Positions 11,225 through 21,485 of a stretch of DNA of 64,000 nt are shown here, one piece after another (the stretch's first letter is position 1; every line of letters begins with the position of its first letter). Below the pieces are notes generated by a model, which worked only from the letters and a program-made list of their open reading frames with translations, was not told the DNA's origin and did no database searches. The DNA comes from Sepiola atlantica. Its lineage: Eukaryota > Mollusca > Cephalopoda > Sepiida > Sepiolidae. Location of the stretch: positions 108,532,532 through 108,596,531 of the forward strand of contig OY744519.1 in assembly GCA_963556195.1 (NCBI GenBank). Direction: 5' to 3'. The translations under genes and the position numbers were made by a program.

Positions 11225-11480
11225 GATAAAATATCTGACATGCTTTAATGATTATTGCCTACGTTTCTGTCATCGCGACCTTCCTCGGGACACTGTGTAT
11301 TAAGTGACATTTTTGGATAGTGAACAAATGTTATTTTTTAAAGAATTTTAAAAAATAATTTTATTTAAAAAAATAACATTTTTTCACTATCCATAGATGC
11401 AGTTCAAACCACTTGACATGCTATGTCCCAAGGAAATTCTCAAAGACAGAAACGTACGTTATACAAGCCATCAAAGAAAA
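11225..11480. repeat. Foldback repeat with hammerhead-like arm, family C
   Basis: GCCTACGTTTCTGTCATC .. CTTCCTCGGGACA on the left pairs with TGTCCCAAGGAAATTC .. GACAGAAACGTACG on the right. Nearer the loop AGTGAACAAATGTTATTTTT pairs with AAAATAACATTTTTTCACT. On the minus strand about 11262-11302 reads CCGAGGA, then GGTCGCGATGAC as a stem-loop, then AGAAACGTA. This resembles a hammerhead core with U4 changed to C. Confidence 0.7.
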
Positions 11481-11591
11481 CCTAATTATAATAGAATATC
11501 TTTTATATATATAAACAGATAATATAAAAATAGAAAACTATATTATATCCTATCGAGATACGGTGAAGCTCAACATAGTAGATAGAGCATT

Positions 11592-11792
11592 TATATATGA
11601 ATAATGAAGTTATAAAATAGATAAAATCTGCATAGTTTACAAGTTTATTAACTCAAGCTTTGACGATAAGAGTGTTATTTTGAAAGGTCATGGTTTAAAT
11701 GCCAATTTGTATTCCTTGCTTGAACACTTGCTGAGTTAATAAACTTGTAAACTATGCACATTTTAATCTATTTCATCACTTCATTATCCATA
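11592..11792. repeat. Foldback repeat
   Basis: ATAATGAAGTTATAAAATAG, then TGCATAGTTTACAAGTTTAT and TAACTCAAGC, are mirrored by GCTGAGTTA, ATAAACTTGTAAACTATGCA, and CTATTTCATCACTTCATTAT. The arms are about 65 bases with about 70 bases of loop. An (AT)n run follows directly (11793-11810), the recurring pairing of foldback and AT tract in this window. Confidence 0.8.
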
Positions 11793-11839
11793 TATATATA
11801 TATATATATATTATTTTTTTAATTCACACAAGAAATAGA

Positions 11840-12970
11840 TCAGAAAGCTCAATGGTAATTTTTACTGTTAATAAAATAGTTAACAAATACCAGAGCTAAA
11901 ATATATGCCTTTTCTGTTTCATTTTACTTCAGTCGCAGTTCTCAGAAATCAAGGGGACCCTTTCTTGGGCTAACACTTGATCTCTCTATGAGATACATAG
12001 ATATTCGAATATTCCATTAAAGTTCTCCTCTATCTCCCAAACGCCGAGCCGGTAAAGAAGTTAACATCAATTTTCTTCTCCCCAATTAACCAGTTAACTA
12101 TGTCATAGTATATCTTTATTGTGGTCTCTTGGTCTTACCGGATTCCAAGACAAGAATTAACCTAGTCTGGTGGAGTATCCAGCTTAGTACTGTTACTAGA
12201 AGCAACATCGCTTGGAGAAGGTGCACCATTTCTCGTATAAGCTAGTGTGGGGTAGCTATACAGAGGGGATCTTATTTGAGCTTCGAATACTATTTTGAAT
12301 ATTTGGTCAGAGTTTACTTGTAGGGGGATATATCCTCATGCCAGGTTGTCCTGACAAACCCCTGTACAGAGACCTGAGACACTCGAGGACAGTGTCTAGT
12401 AGGCATTCAAGTTCTCTCCTGTAGGCATTCAAGTTCTCTCCAGTAGGCATTCAAGTTCTCTCCTATATATATATATATATATATATATATTCTTTCTTTT
12501 ATTTCATTTTACTTCAGACGAAGTTCTCAGAAATCTTGATCTCTCTATGAGATACATAGATATTCGAATATTCCATTAAAGTTCTCCTTTAACTGTCAAA
12601 TGTTGAGTTAGTAAAATAGTTAAGAACATTAATTTTTCTTTCCCTAATTGACCAATTAAATATGTTATATTATATCTTTCTTGTGGTCTCTTGGTCTTAC
12701 TGGATTCCATGACAAGAATTCATCTAGTCTGGTGGAGTGTCCAGCTAAGTGCTGTTACCTGAGGTAACATTACTTGGAGAAGATGCACCATTCCTCATAT
12801 GAGCCAGCTTATAGCCGTGTCGAGGAGATCTTATTTGTGCTTCCTATATTATGTTATTTTGAATATTTGGTCAGGGTTTACTTGTAGAGGAAGTATCTTC
12901 ATATCAGGTTATCCTGACAAACCCTTCTACAGAGAGACCGACGATGGTATCTAGTAGGTAATTCAAACTA
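11840..12970 (+). repeat. Tandem duplication of a ~550-base unit
   Basis: 11931-12465 and 12492-12965 are direct copies. Both carry TTTTACTTCAG..GAAGTTCTCAGAAATC (GCAGTT in the first copy), TCTCTATGAGATACATAGAT, ATTCGAATATTCCATTAAAG, TGTGGTCTCTTGGTCTTAC and GTTTACTTGTAGAGG-type blocks. The first copy ends in three tandem 23-base units containing AGGCATTCAAGTTCTCTCC (12402-12465) and a short (AT)n run. No open frame or known domain is seen. Confidence 0.75.
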
Positions 12971-12981
12971 TATATATAATT

Positions 12982-13247
12982 CAAGTTTTTAGTTAAACCA
13001 TTTCATCAGAAATCATACAGCCGTTTTTACTATATAAAAATCATAATTTTTCCTTGTTAATTGCATGATAACGGTTTTATTTCATAGGTATTCATTTTCT
13101 GTTCAAATTGTTTTTCGGCCATATGTTGATAATCATTAATAAACCAGATTCTACATATTTAACAAGGAAGAATTATGATTGTTTACGGGAGAAAACGCTG
13201 TATGGTTATTAATAAAATGGTTTAACAAAAAACTTGGATTAGTCTAT
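12982..13247. repeat. Foldback repeat, family H
   Basis: CAAGTTTTTAGTTAAACCAT .. CATACAGCCGTTTTTACT and AATCATAATTTTTCCTTGTT on the left pair with AACAAGGAAGAATTATGATT, ACGCTGTATGGTTA and ATGGTTTAACAAAAAACTTG on the right. The arms are about 80-90 bases. The left arm contains CTGATGA on the minus strand (about 13008) but lacks the matching GAAA, so it is not called a ribozyme. Confidence 0.75.
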
Positions 13248-13277
13248 GGAATTAGTTGATAAGCATAAGAACACACT

Positions 13278-13427
13278 AATTAAAAATATTGACACAGAAA
13301 CATGTTTAAAGAAATCATGAGCTCCAATAGTTCGATTTGTGTGGTCAAATCTTCATAATAGCAAATCGAATATCAGAAATCATGAACACTTTAAACATGT
13401 TTCTGTGTCAATACTTTTAGTTTATTT
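13278..13427. repeat. Foldback repeat
   Basis: ATTGACACAGAAACATGTTT (left) is answered by AAACATGTTTCTGTGTCAAT (right) with perfect pairing. GAAATCATGA follows in both arms, and an AGTTCGATTTGTG / AGCAAATCGAATA inner stem closes the loop. The total is about 150 bases, a compact hairpin. Confidence 0.85.
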
Positions 13428-13501
13428 TCACGTTTATCAGAAATTTAATTTCCTTTACACAAACTCCCTCATATATATATATATATATATATGAATTTTT
13501 T

Positions 13502-13628
13502 GCCTTGCATCGACATGTTGAGGTTTCAGTCTATGCGACTTCCTCAAAACCACTACCCCATTCAACTTTAAAGAGGATAGTGGCTCTGAGGAGGTCACAT
13601 AGACCGAAACCTTGACTTGTTGATGTAA
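13502..13628. repeat. Foldback repeat with hammerhead-like cores, family D
   Basis: CATCGACATGTTGAGGTTTC .. CTATGCGACTTCCTCA on the left pairs with TGAGGAGGTCACATAG .. GAAACCTTGACTTGTTGATG on the right, with only about 35 bases between the arms. Both arms read as CTGAGGA-like core, stem-loop and GAAA on their outward strand. An (AT)n run immediately precedes (13471-13492). Confidence 0.8.
13583..13621 (+). ncRNA. Hammerhead-like core in family D foldback arm
   Basis: CTGAGGA occupies 13586-13592. GGTC (13593-13596) pairs with GACC (13602-13605) across the loop ACATA, and GAAA sits at 13606-13609. This is an exact fit to the conserved hammerhead core, with a G-C pair closing stem II. Stem I and stem III are weak here (ACCU instead of the self-complementary ACGU found in family A), so activity is doubtful. 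The mirrored arm (minus, about 13515-13555) reads TTGAGGA, stem-loop, GAAA, with a three-pair stem I. Confidence 0.35.
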
Positions 13629-13986
13629 GTCCAAGAAAACCTACATGCATCAGCTCTACTAATAACTACTTTAGTATTGAGCACCATTATTGGAATGGAT
13701 ATATACCGACTTATTACCTAGTAATAAACCTATACATATGCTGTATACAAGTAACATGAAAATCAACTTCTCAAAATCGGATGAGAACCGATTCAAGACA
13801 GCAGACCTTACACACAAGATAAATAAATATATAATCATTAAAATATATCTTAAATTATAACAGAGCTGTATATTTAACTATAGTCTTTTATAATCTAGTT
13901 GGGCTAATTTTGTTCGTTTCTTCAGATAGTTATAGCAATCAGTACAGTATAAACATCTTTGATACTACAGTGACACATGATAAAGT

Positions 13987-14206
13987 CCCTATTTAATTGC
14001 CTCCCCACGAGGGCAGGGTTAAACAAAGTCGGTTTTTAATGTGGGAACAAATCCAGCTTCCCGAAAAGAAGCACTCTGGATTGGGATAAAAATTAAAATT
14101 GCCTTAGTCTAGAAGGAATTTTCCCTTACTGACCGAGGATAGAAAAGATGAAGTGTAGTATCAGAACAAATACTACACTTTGCTCCTAGCCAAAAGGCCA
14201 AGAACT
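13987..14206 (-). mobile_element. U2-snRNA-headed SINE
   Basis: On the minus strand the head reads GGCCTTTTGGCTAGGAGCAA then AGTGTAGTATTTGTTC, a diverged U2 snRNA start. The body (GCCTCCCCACGAGGGC, GGTTTTTAATGTGGG, GCACTCTGGATTGGGA on the plus strand) is shared with 14652-14856 and 29328-29482. These three form a subfamily distinct in body from 44436 and 47741 but with the same head. Confidence 0.7.
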
Positions 14207-14307
14207 TATAAAGTTAATGTTCATACATGAACCATAGTGCTATATTTAAAAAAAAAAAAAACTTTAATTCTAGCCAGCAATTACTTTTTAGCCTTTAAAT
14301 TAAAGGC

Positions 14308-14468
14308 TTTAAAATTACTTTCCAATTTCGAAGTGGAACAATAATAGACACAAGTCAGACATTTTAATAGATTAAAATTGCTGACATATGTTTACTATCA
14401 TGACACTTCGAAATTAGGAAGTAACTTTGAACTGCTAAACCGAATGTAATGTCTGGCTTCAATTCAAG
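14308..14468. repeat. Foldback repeat
   Basis: AAATTACTTTCCAATTTCGA AGTG (about 14311-14334) pairs with CACTTCGAAATTAGGAAGTA ACTTTG (about 14404-14430). AGTCAGACATTTTA in the loop side and GTAATGTCTGGCTT beyond the right arm suggest a more complex, partly rearranged inverted structure. It lies between two U2-SINEs. Confidence 0.55.
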
Positions 14469-14651
14469 TTTAAAGGGAAAAGTTAAGTATTGTGGTTTCT
14501 TTGTGTTTCTGAACCAAAATGGGAAACATTTATTTTTGAAGGTGCCACTGTCATATCACAGAGCCTAATATTGTACAATATACATTACGTTTTATAAATA
14601 ACAAAAAAGAAACTGAAAACCTTTCTCAGGATTCGGGTTTTATTTATTTGA

Positions 14652-14856
14652 TGTCCCTATTTACTTGTCTCCCCACGAGGGCAAAGTTAGACACAAGGTC
14701 GGTTTTTAAAGTGGGGAAAAATCCAACTCCTCAAAAAGGGGCACTCTGGATAGGCATATAAATAAAAATTGGCTCAATCGAGAAGGATTTTTCTACCTCT
14801 GACTGAAGACAGATCAAATACTACATTTTGATCCCAGCTCGAAGGCCGAGAAAAGG
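14652..14856 (-). mobile_element. U2-snRNA-headed SINE
   Basis: It has the same body as 13987-14206 (TGTCTCCCCACGAGGGC, GGTTTTTAAAGTGGGG, GCACTCTGGATAGG). The minus-strand head is diverged (CTCGGCCTTCGAGCTGGGAT then AAAATGTAGTATTTG). The two copies are in the same orientation about 660 bases apart. Confidence 0.65.
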
Positions 14857-15189
14857 TGCATGTGTAGTCAAGTCCCTGTAAAACATTGTTCCAGCATTTG
14901 TGGTTGTTGCCAGTTGCAGGAGGTTGTTTACTTCTTTTTTTGTTGTTTTATTTTATGTTAGAGCTTATCTCATTCATATCGCCTCCTGTTAATCACAGAT
15001 AGACGAAGTAAAATAAAATAAATATAATTATCGCTTCGTGGGCACAGACGGTTTCGGGTTCACGTGTGCGTGATTGACATGGTATTTGCTTTTTGTTTTT
15101 CAGAAACATGTTCTCTTCCTTCATGGAAATGTAAAATGGCAATCTACACATGTGTAAATATTCTACGTTGATTATTTTTCTGAGAAAAG

Positions 15190-15465
15190 ATAACATGTTG
15201 ATTGAATTTGGATTATCAGGACTACTCTTCTCATCTTTGATGTTATTCTCACAACGTTTCGGTTAATCTAACCTCCAGCCTTCTTCAGGTGTATCTTGTC
15301 GAACTCAGAAATCTGTATGGAATTTTTTCGAACTGAACCCTTTATTTAATCTGCATAAAGATTCCCGAGTTTCGACAAGACGAACTTAAACAAGGTTGGA
15401 GGTTACATCAGTCGAAACATTGTGAGAATAGCATCCAAGATGAGAACAATAGTCCGGATAATACA
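15190..15465. repeat. Foldback repeat with hammerhead-like arm, family F
   Basis: ATTATCAGGACTACTCTTCT, CATCTTTGATGTTATTCTCA and CAACGTTTCGG on the left pair with TCGAAACATTGTGAGAATAG, CATCCAAGATGAGAACAATA and GTCCGGATAAT on the right. On the minus strand 15250-15292 reads CAC-CTGAAGA, a stem-loop region, GAAACGTT and GTG: a hammerhead-like order with a three-pair stem I and the ACGU stem III. A one-sided relative is at 44985-45120. Confidence 0.7.
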
Positions 15466-15469
15466 AATA

Positions 15470-15724
15470 ATACAAATTATCAATCCTCATCTCAAAAATT
15501 CCGAAACATGTTGGTTGAAGACTTCCTCATATTATCTAGTATTAAATTTAATGCTGCATTGTTTAAAGATTAGATTTGCTAAGAACATAAGAAATATTAA
15601 AGAAGCCTAATTTTTACTTCATATTATTGTATAAATTTAATAAAATGATTACAGATTCGATCATTTTTTTTTTTTGTTAAACAAAACTTATGAGTCTATT
15701 TTTGACTAATTAAGAATTTTGGGC
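15470..15724. other. Gene-free stretch
   Basis: Nothing is recognised in this A/T-rich spacer between two foldbacks. A poly-T run lies near 15666-15676. Confidence 0.5.
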
Positions 15725-16192
15725 TCTTTTCTTTTACTTTAGGTTGGCAAATTATCATATCAAGGGAGATAACTTAACTCTCTTTTAAAACAACTTTTCC
15801 ATTGGAAGAAACAAAGTTTTTTTTTTATTTGTTTGGAAATAGAAATGAAAACATTTCTATTGCCACTCGGACTTATACATGCTCTAAAAAGCTAGCATGG
15901 ACCGGAAATGGAGGATCATTTTACATTAAATTTATATGTAAGAAGTGATCCCCAACTCGAAATGGTTGGCTTCATGAAGGGTACCAATTGTATCGATTTA
16001 GGACCCTAAAGTAAAAATTACTCTATTTTCTCCCATACCTTTATTTTAGTTTTCGGTGTTTCATTGTATCTTAACATGAAAAAAAATCTTTGTTAAAATC
16101 AATTGTTGAAAAAAAAAAATCTAAAAATAAGTTGAGATTAGTTACCTCCCTTGATATGACACTTTGCTACCCTGAAGTAAAAGAGGGGCGAA
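15725..16192. repeat. Foldback repeat
   Basis: CTTTTACTTTAGGTTGGCAA ATTATCATATCAAGGGAGATAAC (about 15730-15772) pairs with GTTACCTCCCTTGATATGAC ACTTTGCTACCCTGAAGTAAAAG (about 16140-16183), with about 85% identity by eye. The interior (15850-16000) contains a GATCATTTTACATTAAATTT segment related to 50740-50780. Confidence 0.7.
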
Positions 16193-16599
16193 TTTTTTAG
16201 ATTAATATTGTGATTACTTTCATGGGAATTTGTAAAGAACGACTTAGAGGTATCTCCTAATTTTACCGATCTTTCGTGTTCATAAGTTCGTTTATTAAGG
16301 GAACATTGTGTTTACCCTATATATATTTTATTGAAGTCATTTAATAAATCCAATCTTGCATATTGTTTATAACATAAAAGAAATTGTTTACACAAGTAGT
16401 GTATAAAAAAGTAGATTTAGAGCAAAACCACTACTATGTCCTTTGTTCACTATGCTCATAACACTATCTTACTTTCTTTGTTTTTACTAATCTCCATTTC
16501 GCTCCTTAACATAGTCAGAAGAAACTGCAATTTTGGAAAACTCTCTGAATTAGTGTCTTATACATATGGTTTAAAATCCATTAAAATCGGAAACACGTA

Positions 16600-16880
16600 T
16601 TTGAAGTTGTAGGGAGGCTCTGTCCTCCCCCTCCTCTCATAGCTCCCTCAGAGGCGGCACATAGAGGTTAGGCGTATTGAGGGGCACATAGAGATCTAGG
16701 ACCACTTCCATTGTCTTCCCCAGAAAAATTTATACATATGATATAAATTTTATTAAAATGGGATATATTTGAAGTTTTAAAGGCAGTTCAGACCCCAAAG
16801 CTGACTTAGAGAGCCTGTAGAGATTTGGGACTACTTCCATTGTCTTCCCCGGGAGATTTTACATTAGAATACACTTTTAT
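16600..16880. repeat. Dispersed repeat with tandem sub-units
   Basis: Two direct units contain GACCACTTCCATTGTCTTCC / GACTACTTCCATTGTCTTCC, each followed by CCC and an AATTTTA-rich segment. The same family appears inverted at 33161-33700 (three units) and as a fragment at 18500-18610. The family looks like the internal part of a Helitron-type repeat, because the 33161 copy begins with a TCTATATATATAAAACTCTA-like end. Confidence 0.55.
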
Positions 16881-17164
16881 TTTTTATGTAGATTCTCTAA
16901 ATTTTCTTTCTATAGGGAACACAGACATTAGTATTTATATATAGAGATTATAATAATGTACTGTATTTAACTAAAAGTTGTAAAATTGAAGCCTCATGGC
17001 ATCATATACCAGAGTGCTTCATTTTGTTCCAAATATTATTTAAATAGTTATTGCTATTTTTACTGTTATTACTGTTATTGTATGGGGATCATTATTAAGT
17101 TCATATATATATATATATATATGGAAAATGAACAAGGAAAGCCAAAAACTATATTATTTATGTA

Positions 17165-17207
17165 TTCATCAACGTTTCGTCTTTATTGTAGACTTCCTCA
17201 GGATGAA
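17165..17207 (-). ncRNA. Hammerhead ribozyme-like motif, left arm of family A
   Basis: Read on the minus strand: stem I TTCATC, core CTGAGGA (17201-17195), one extra A, stem II GTCT / AGAC with an ACAATAA loop, GAAA (17178-17175), self-complementary ACGU, U as the cleavage-site base, then GATGAA closing a perfect six-pair stem I. The core and all stems are intact. Small hammerhead variants with a tiny palindromic stem III are known from Penelope-like elements and cleave as dimers. The extra A before stem II departs from the strict consensus. Confidence 0.6.
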
Positions 17208-17903
17208 GAAAAATGCAGAAAAATCATACAGTTAATAATTTTGATTTATCAGAAATTGTCCAAGTTTTGGCATGGCTGTGGATGAGAATCAGCAAGAAAT
17301 GAAAACAGTGATTTAGGCTAGTCCGTTATCGGCAGCCGTCTGCAGTTACAGGGAAAGGGAGAGTGAATGGAGTGACGGCTTGGATTTATTAGTTCTCATA
17401 TCTATTTTTAGCTAGGGAGCCTGTCTGAATTTCTTGTCATGTTTGAATAAATAGGTATGATGCTCCCCCCTCTCTCCTTATGCCAAAACTTTTCTTTTTT
17501 AATCAGAATTTGTGTTTCAAAATAGTAAAAATCTCCACGCTTTTACATTCATATAAAAAATTATAATTGTTTTTCTTTTCCTTTTCTTTCTTCTTTCCCT
17601 TTTTAATTCGGAGCATGACAAGAAATTCAGACTTCGCCCCCCTCCCCCCACATCCACTATTGGCCAAGCTCGGCTGTGACATATTTTGACCAAGACAGAC
17701 TCCCTAGCTAAAAATAGATATGGGAACTAATAAATCCAAGCCGTCACTCCATTCACTCTCCCTTTTCCTGTAACTGCACAGACTGCTGCTGATAACGGAC
17801 TAGCCTAAATCGCGGTTTTCATTTTTTGCTTGTTCTCATCCACAGCCATGCCGAAACTTGTACAATTTCTGGCAAATCAAAATTATTAACTGTATGATTT
17901 TTC

Positions 17904-17946
17904 TTCATCCTGAGGAAGTCTACAATAAAGACAAAACGTTGATGAA
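17904..17946 (+). ncRNA. Hammerhead ribozyme-like motif, right arm of family A
   Basis: This is the mirror partner of 17165-17207. Stem I TTCATC (17904-17909) pairs with GATGAA (17941-17946), the CTGAGGA core is at 17910-17916, and stem II GTCT / AGAC is present. The GAAA is changed to AAAA (17933-17936), losing the invariant G12. By the known requirements this copy should be inactive, while the left-arm copy keeps the full core. Confidence 0.5.
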
Positions 17947-18012
17947 TACATAAATAATATAGTTTTTGGCTTTCCTTTTTCATTATGTCGGATCATTTTA
18001 TCCCCATTTTTA

Positions 18013-18074
<62 letters not shown>

Positions 18075-18124
18075 ATGTGTGTGTGAATGATAGTTAATGA
18101 ATGAATAATTCAACAATAGAAAAG

Positions 18125-18362
18125 AAAAACTGAGAAGTGTTTAATTGTTCATCAACGTTTCGTATTTTTTGTTAAAAGACATTTTCAAGATGGTTGACGC
18201 AAGAAAAACACAGAAGTTAAAATCTGTCGTGCGTCTATGGTTGATGTAAAGAAAAAATTAATTTTTTTTCTTTGTGTCAGCTATCTTGAAAAAGTCTTTT
18301 AACAAAAAAGACGAAACATCGATGAACAAATAAATAATTTTGAACTTTCCCTTTTCTATTTT
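18125..18362. repeat. Foldback repeat, family B
   Basis: GTTCATCAACGTTTCGTATT .. TCTTTTAACAAAAA-type sequence and CATTTTCAAGATGGTTGACG on the left are answered on the right by GTGTCAGCTATCTTGAAAAA, GTCTTTTAACAAAAAAGACG and AAACATCGATGAACA. The outer ends keep the order of a hammerhead (CATC stem I, core, GTCT stem, GAAACGTT, GATG), but the core is TTGAAAA instead of CTGANGA. It is treated as a degraded relative. The same family is at 7868-8052. Confidence 0.75.
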
Positions 18363-18489
18363 CATCTATATGAAGAATGGAAAATCAACTTCTCAGAATC
18401 AGAACACATCCGATCCAAGACAGCAGATCTAAGGACTGGATGTCCTTTCAGATAGAACGTTATAACAATATTAAATAATTGAAACTAAC

Positions 18490-18620
18490 ATCACTTTGTA
18501 GAGTGTTGAAGTTTTATATGTGGTTCAGCTCCCTTAGAGACAGCACATAGAAGTTAGGCACATTAAGGGGCACAGAGATTCGGGACCACTTCTAGTTTTT
18601 TTTAAGTCTGTAGAATACAA
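18490..18620. repeat. Fragment of dispersed repeat shared with 16600
   Basis: AGCTCCCTTAGAGACAGCAC, ATAGAAGTTAGGC, GGGGCACAGAGATTCGGGAC and CACTTCTAG match the 16620-16720 region. It is a truncated copy without further structure. Confidence 0.5.
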
Positions 18621-18906
18621 AATTTATGACATCATTAATATTTTGTGATCATGCTCCAAAAATTTCAGCACGTAACAATATTATCCATGTTTACAAGCAT
18701 TTCAGAAATTCAATTTTATTGTCACTTTTACACAGGGTAAAAACTTGACAATTTAATGACTTTCTTTGGCAGCACAAATTCTTTATCAACCATAGTATGG
18801 GAAACTTGCAATAGAAATATTCACAATAATTTCAAGAACAAAAACAGAAACTCTGGAAGGATGGAAATGGTGCAATATATTCACCCTAATGACGCACACA
18901 TATCTA

Positions 18907-19170
18907 TCTATATATATATATATATATATGCAAAATAAAAATGGAATTGAGGATAAGCGAATCAACAAACTAACAAAAATATGAACTCAAACACATATAA
19001 AAGGTCTACCAAGATATTTCAGTTGCTAGAAAGTTCTTACTTTTAACCGAGGATGGTTGCTTTCTAGCAACTGAAATATCTTGGTAGACCTTTTATATGT
19101 GTTTGAGTTTATATTTTTGTTAGTTTGTTGATTCGCTTATCCTCAATACCATTTTAATTTTGCATTTTGT
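18907..19170. repeat. (AT)n tract plus near-perfect foldback
   Basis: The (AT)n run (about 18907-18930) abuts a foldback. TGAGGATAAGCGAATCAACA and AACTCAAACACATATAAAAG then GTCTACCAAGATATTTCAGT TGCTAGAAAG are mirrored at about 19058-19147 with few mismatches. The arms are about 100 bases and the loop about 20-25 bases. The strand identity of the arms suggests a young element. A further (AT)n run lies at 19197-19240. Confidence 0.9.
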
Positions 19171-19193
19171 CTGAAACATTGTTTCTATTATTC

Positions 19194-19239
<46 letters not shown>

Positions 19240-19242
<3 letters not shown>

Positions 19243-19380
19243 TCCACAGACAGCCTGTTTTGCTGTATTACAGCTCTTTAGTGTGGCTAGACTAGCACCC
19301 GCTCCAAACCATGATGAAAACTATGACCATCTAGCTGATAGTCAATGTCTCTAACCACTTGACTACAGGGTGGACACTGT
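19240..19380 (-). mobile_element. tRNA-like SINE head
   Basis: On the minus strand the segment starts CCACCCTGTAGTCAAGTGGT then TAGAGACATTG, a good match to a tRNA D-arm/A-box region. A diverged T-arm-like GGTTTGGAGC follows about 60 bases on. An unrelated tail ends at the (AT)n run. The cloverleaf is not intact, so a SINE head or tRNA pseudogene is the likely reading. Confidence 0.4.
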
Positions 19381-19744
19381 TAGCAAGTTACATCTTGATA
19401 CTTTATATAAACATTGACAACTATTAAAGAGTGCTCCATTTGTTTACAAAGAATTTTACATTGTCACTAATAGTTGGCGATATCATTTAGCACAGTGCTC
19501 AAAGGACTAAACACTTCTGTTACATGCAATAAGGGTACAGGTACAAAATAATATCATATTCGAGATTAGGGTTTATAAATCCCTCAAAATCATCCTAGAT
19601 TGTTTAACTGGACAAATGGCCAAGTGGATATAGGCATTGTTTAACAAATATTCCAAAGTAAATTCTACCTAGAGATTGTAAGTTCAATTTCTGGTGAACG
19701 AAATTTAGAAAATATCATTGAATGTGTCTCTTGTGTATCTTTGA

Positions 19745-20352
19745 ATCATGAGAGGAAGTGATAAGGATGGATTTGAGAGAAATAGAGATAACAAAAAAGA
19801 TCTGTCCAGAGATAGGTTAGTTTGGAAGTCAATTTCTACAAACCGTGGTCTCAGTTCGAGATTCTCAGGTTATGACCTATGACAAATGGTACCTGAAAAA
19901 AACTGAAGTCTACAACAGTTGAAATGCTGTGGAAATGACAGCAACCTAAAAGAAGAAAGCAGTCTGTGACATTTAGAGCATGTCCATTGTTTTTAATATA
20001 AAGTCCATCTGTCGTATCATTCTCAGCAATGTGTAATGTGATTCTTAAAGACAGGCTTAGATCTGATAACCTCAGAGGAAGATTAAATCTTGACAGTATA
20101 GGGAGATGTATGCATAACAAGAAACTTCAATGGTATTGCTACGTTTAAAGAATGGATGAGAGTTCTTGGGTTAGTAGATGTAAAACAGTTAAGGTAGCAG
20201 GGTCAGTTTACAGGGGAATGCCAAACAAAACATGTGAGGAAGTGATAAAGGTTGATTGAGAGAAAGAAGGATAAAAAAAAACCTGGCCAAAGATAGGTTA
20301 GGAAGTCAATTTCTAGAAATCGTCCAACACATGCCAACATGTAAAACGGACG
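19745..20352 (+). mobile_element. LINE 3' end with RT C-terminal tail
   Basis: A decayed frame around 20030-20340 reads LKDRLRSD, then LQWYCYV (from the usual L.WYGHV..M motif of RTE/CR1-type reverse transcriptase tails), SWVSRCKTVKVAGS, and a CKTDVKPN-like end. The plus-strand copy at 32740-33095 shares the whole arrangement. Bases 19748-19850 carry a second, shorter copy of the tail end (GATAGGTTAGTTTGGAAGTC). Stops and indels make it non-functional. Confidence 0.65.
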
Positions 20353-20760
20353 TTAAACCGAATATAATGATGCCAAGCTCCTTTTGACAGTCATGTCGGA
20401 TGACAACGCATACTTTCAGTTTCCTCCTGTTCTCTCTCATGGAGTGGAGGTGCCAGAGGCAACAAAGATTGGCTTTCTTATATGGTGTCGTGCTAAACCA
20501 GTTCCTTTCAGCTGCCAGCATAATTGAGATGTGAATCTACACTTGATCTGAGATTTTAAAAGAACTTCCTAATAGAAACCCTGGAATAAAGGGAAAGTTT
20601 CCCCAAACTTGGAGTTATTACTCACAGACAATGCTGGGTTTCCTTTCCAGTCATGTTGTTTTATAGCTCTTTAATGGGGGTCTATGGATGTTGTGGCTTC
20701 ACTTTCATGTAATCCGGGATTGACCATGTTCTCCAGATACCTTCCTCTCAGACAAGTAGC

Positions 20761-21405
20761 TATATATATATATATAATGTATTTTATTTAAAAGCTATAC
20801 ATTACAGTGTCTATTGGGAGTAGTTATCGAAGATTCTAAAATGGGATAAAGCATGGTTCATCGGGTGAGCTTTTCTGGTGTTCATTTTTTGTTTCCCCCC
20901 CCCCCTCCACAAAATATATCCCATGTGTTTAAAAAGCTGCTTGTTGCTAGTATTTGTTTAAGTGGAGAGGGTTTTTTTTTTTACTAAATGTTCTTTTTAT
21001 TTAAAAAGGATCTTTATTTTAGTTTATCATTTATTTAGGCGGATTGTCTTTTCGGTAGGTTTGCTTGGAAAAGTTATTTACATTCTATAGTGTGAGTGGA
21101 GCCATATTTACGCTTGTGAGTGGGTTAATTCTATATGTATTGGGTTGTTTTTTCAGTGTGACCATCTTCAAATCTCAGTAGTGCTTGGCATATGTAATAC
21201 TGGAGTTTGATGTTGGGAAGTCATGAATTTCATTCAACTTGGGCACGGCGATAACATTCCCCTTTCTCTCTAAATTGTTCTCATCTGTGAATCAACTTGA
21301 GTGCCTGCCGGATTTTATCCAAAATCTAAGATGACTAGTATGATGAAACACGGGTACCCCCAGCAGACACTGTATTATATAGTTTTTAAATAAAATACGA
21401 TTAAG
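20761..21405. repeat. Foldback repeat, family I, diverged copy
   Basis: It starts after a short (AT)n run. TATTTTATTTAAAAGCTATA, CATTACAGTGTCTATTGGG at the left and CCCCAGCAGACACTGTATTA, TATAGTTTTTAAATAAAATA at the right correspond to the ends of 10903-11212. The about 500-base interior is unpaired and includes a poly-C run (20898-20909) and a poly-T run near 20971. No gene is seen inside. Confidence 0.65.
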
Positions 21406-21409
21406 CACT

Positions 21410-21441
21410 TTATTGTTTTTTCAACTAATTTGTGATACATG

Positions 21442-21485
<44 letters not shown>

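Larger units (their letters stand above)
17104..17995. mobile_element. Large foldback with hammerhead-like arms, family A
   Basis: An (AT)n run (17104-17122) abuts a foldback of about 870 bases. The left arm (17130-17460) and right arm (17600-17990) pair over about 330 bases. Landmarks are GGAAAGCCAAAAACTATATT / AATATAGTTTTTGGCTTTCC, the ATTCATCAACGTTTCGTCTT block and its mirror, GGCTAGTCCGTTATC / GATAACGGACTAGCC, GGATTTATTAGTTC / GAACTAATAAATCC, and AATTTCTTGTCATG / CATGACAAGAAATT. Each outer end carries a hammerhead-like motif reading outward. The right end is followed by another long (AT)n run at 18017-18073. There is no coding capacity. Confidence 0.85.

Noticed and set aside
12995..13025. 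CTGATGA on the minus strand of the family H foldback as another hammerhead
   Set aside because: After the CTGATGA the expected GAAA is absent (only an A-run after a GGTTTAAC stem-like segment), and no stem I closes the motif.
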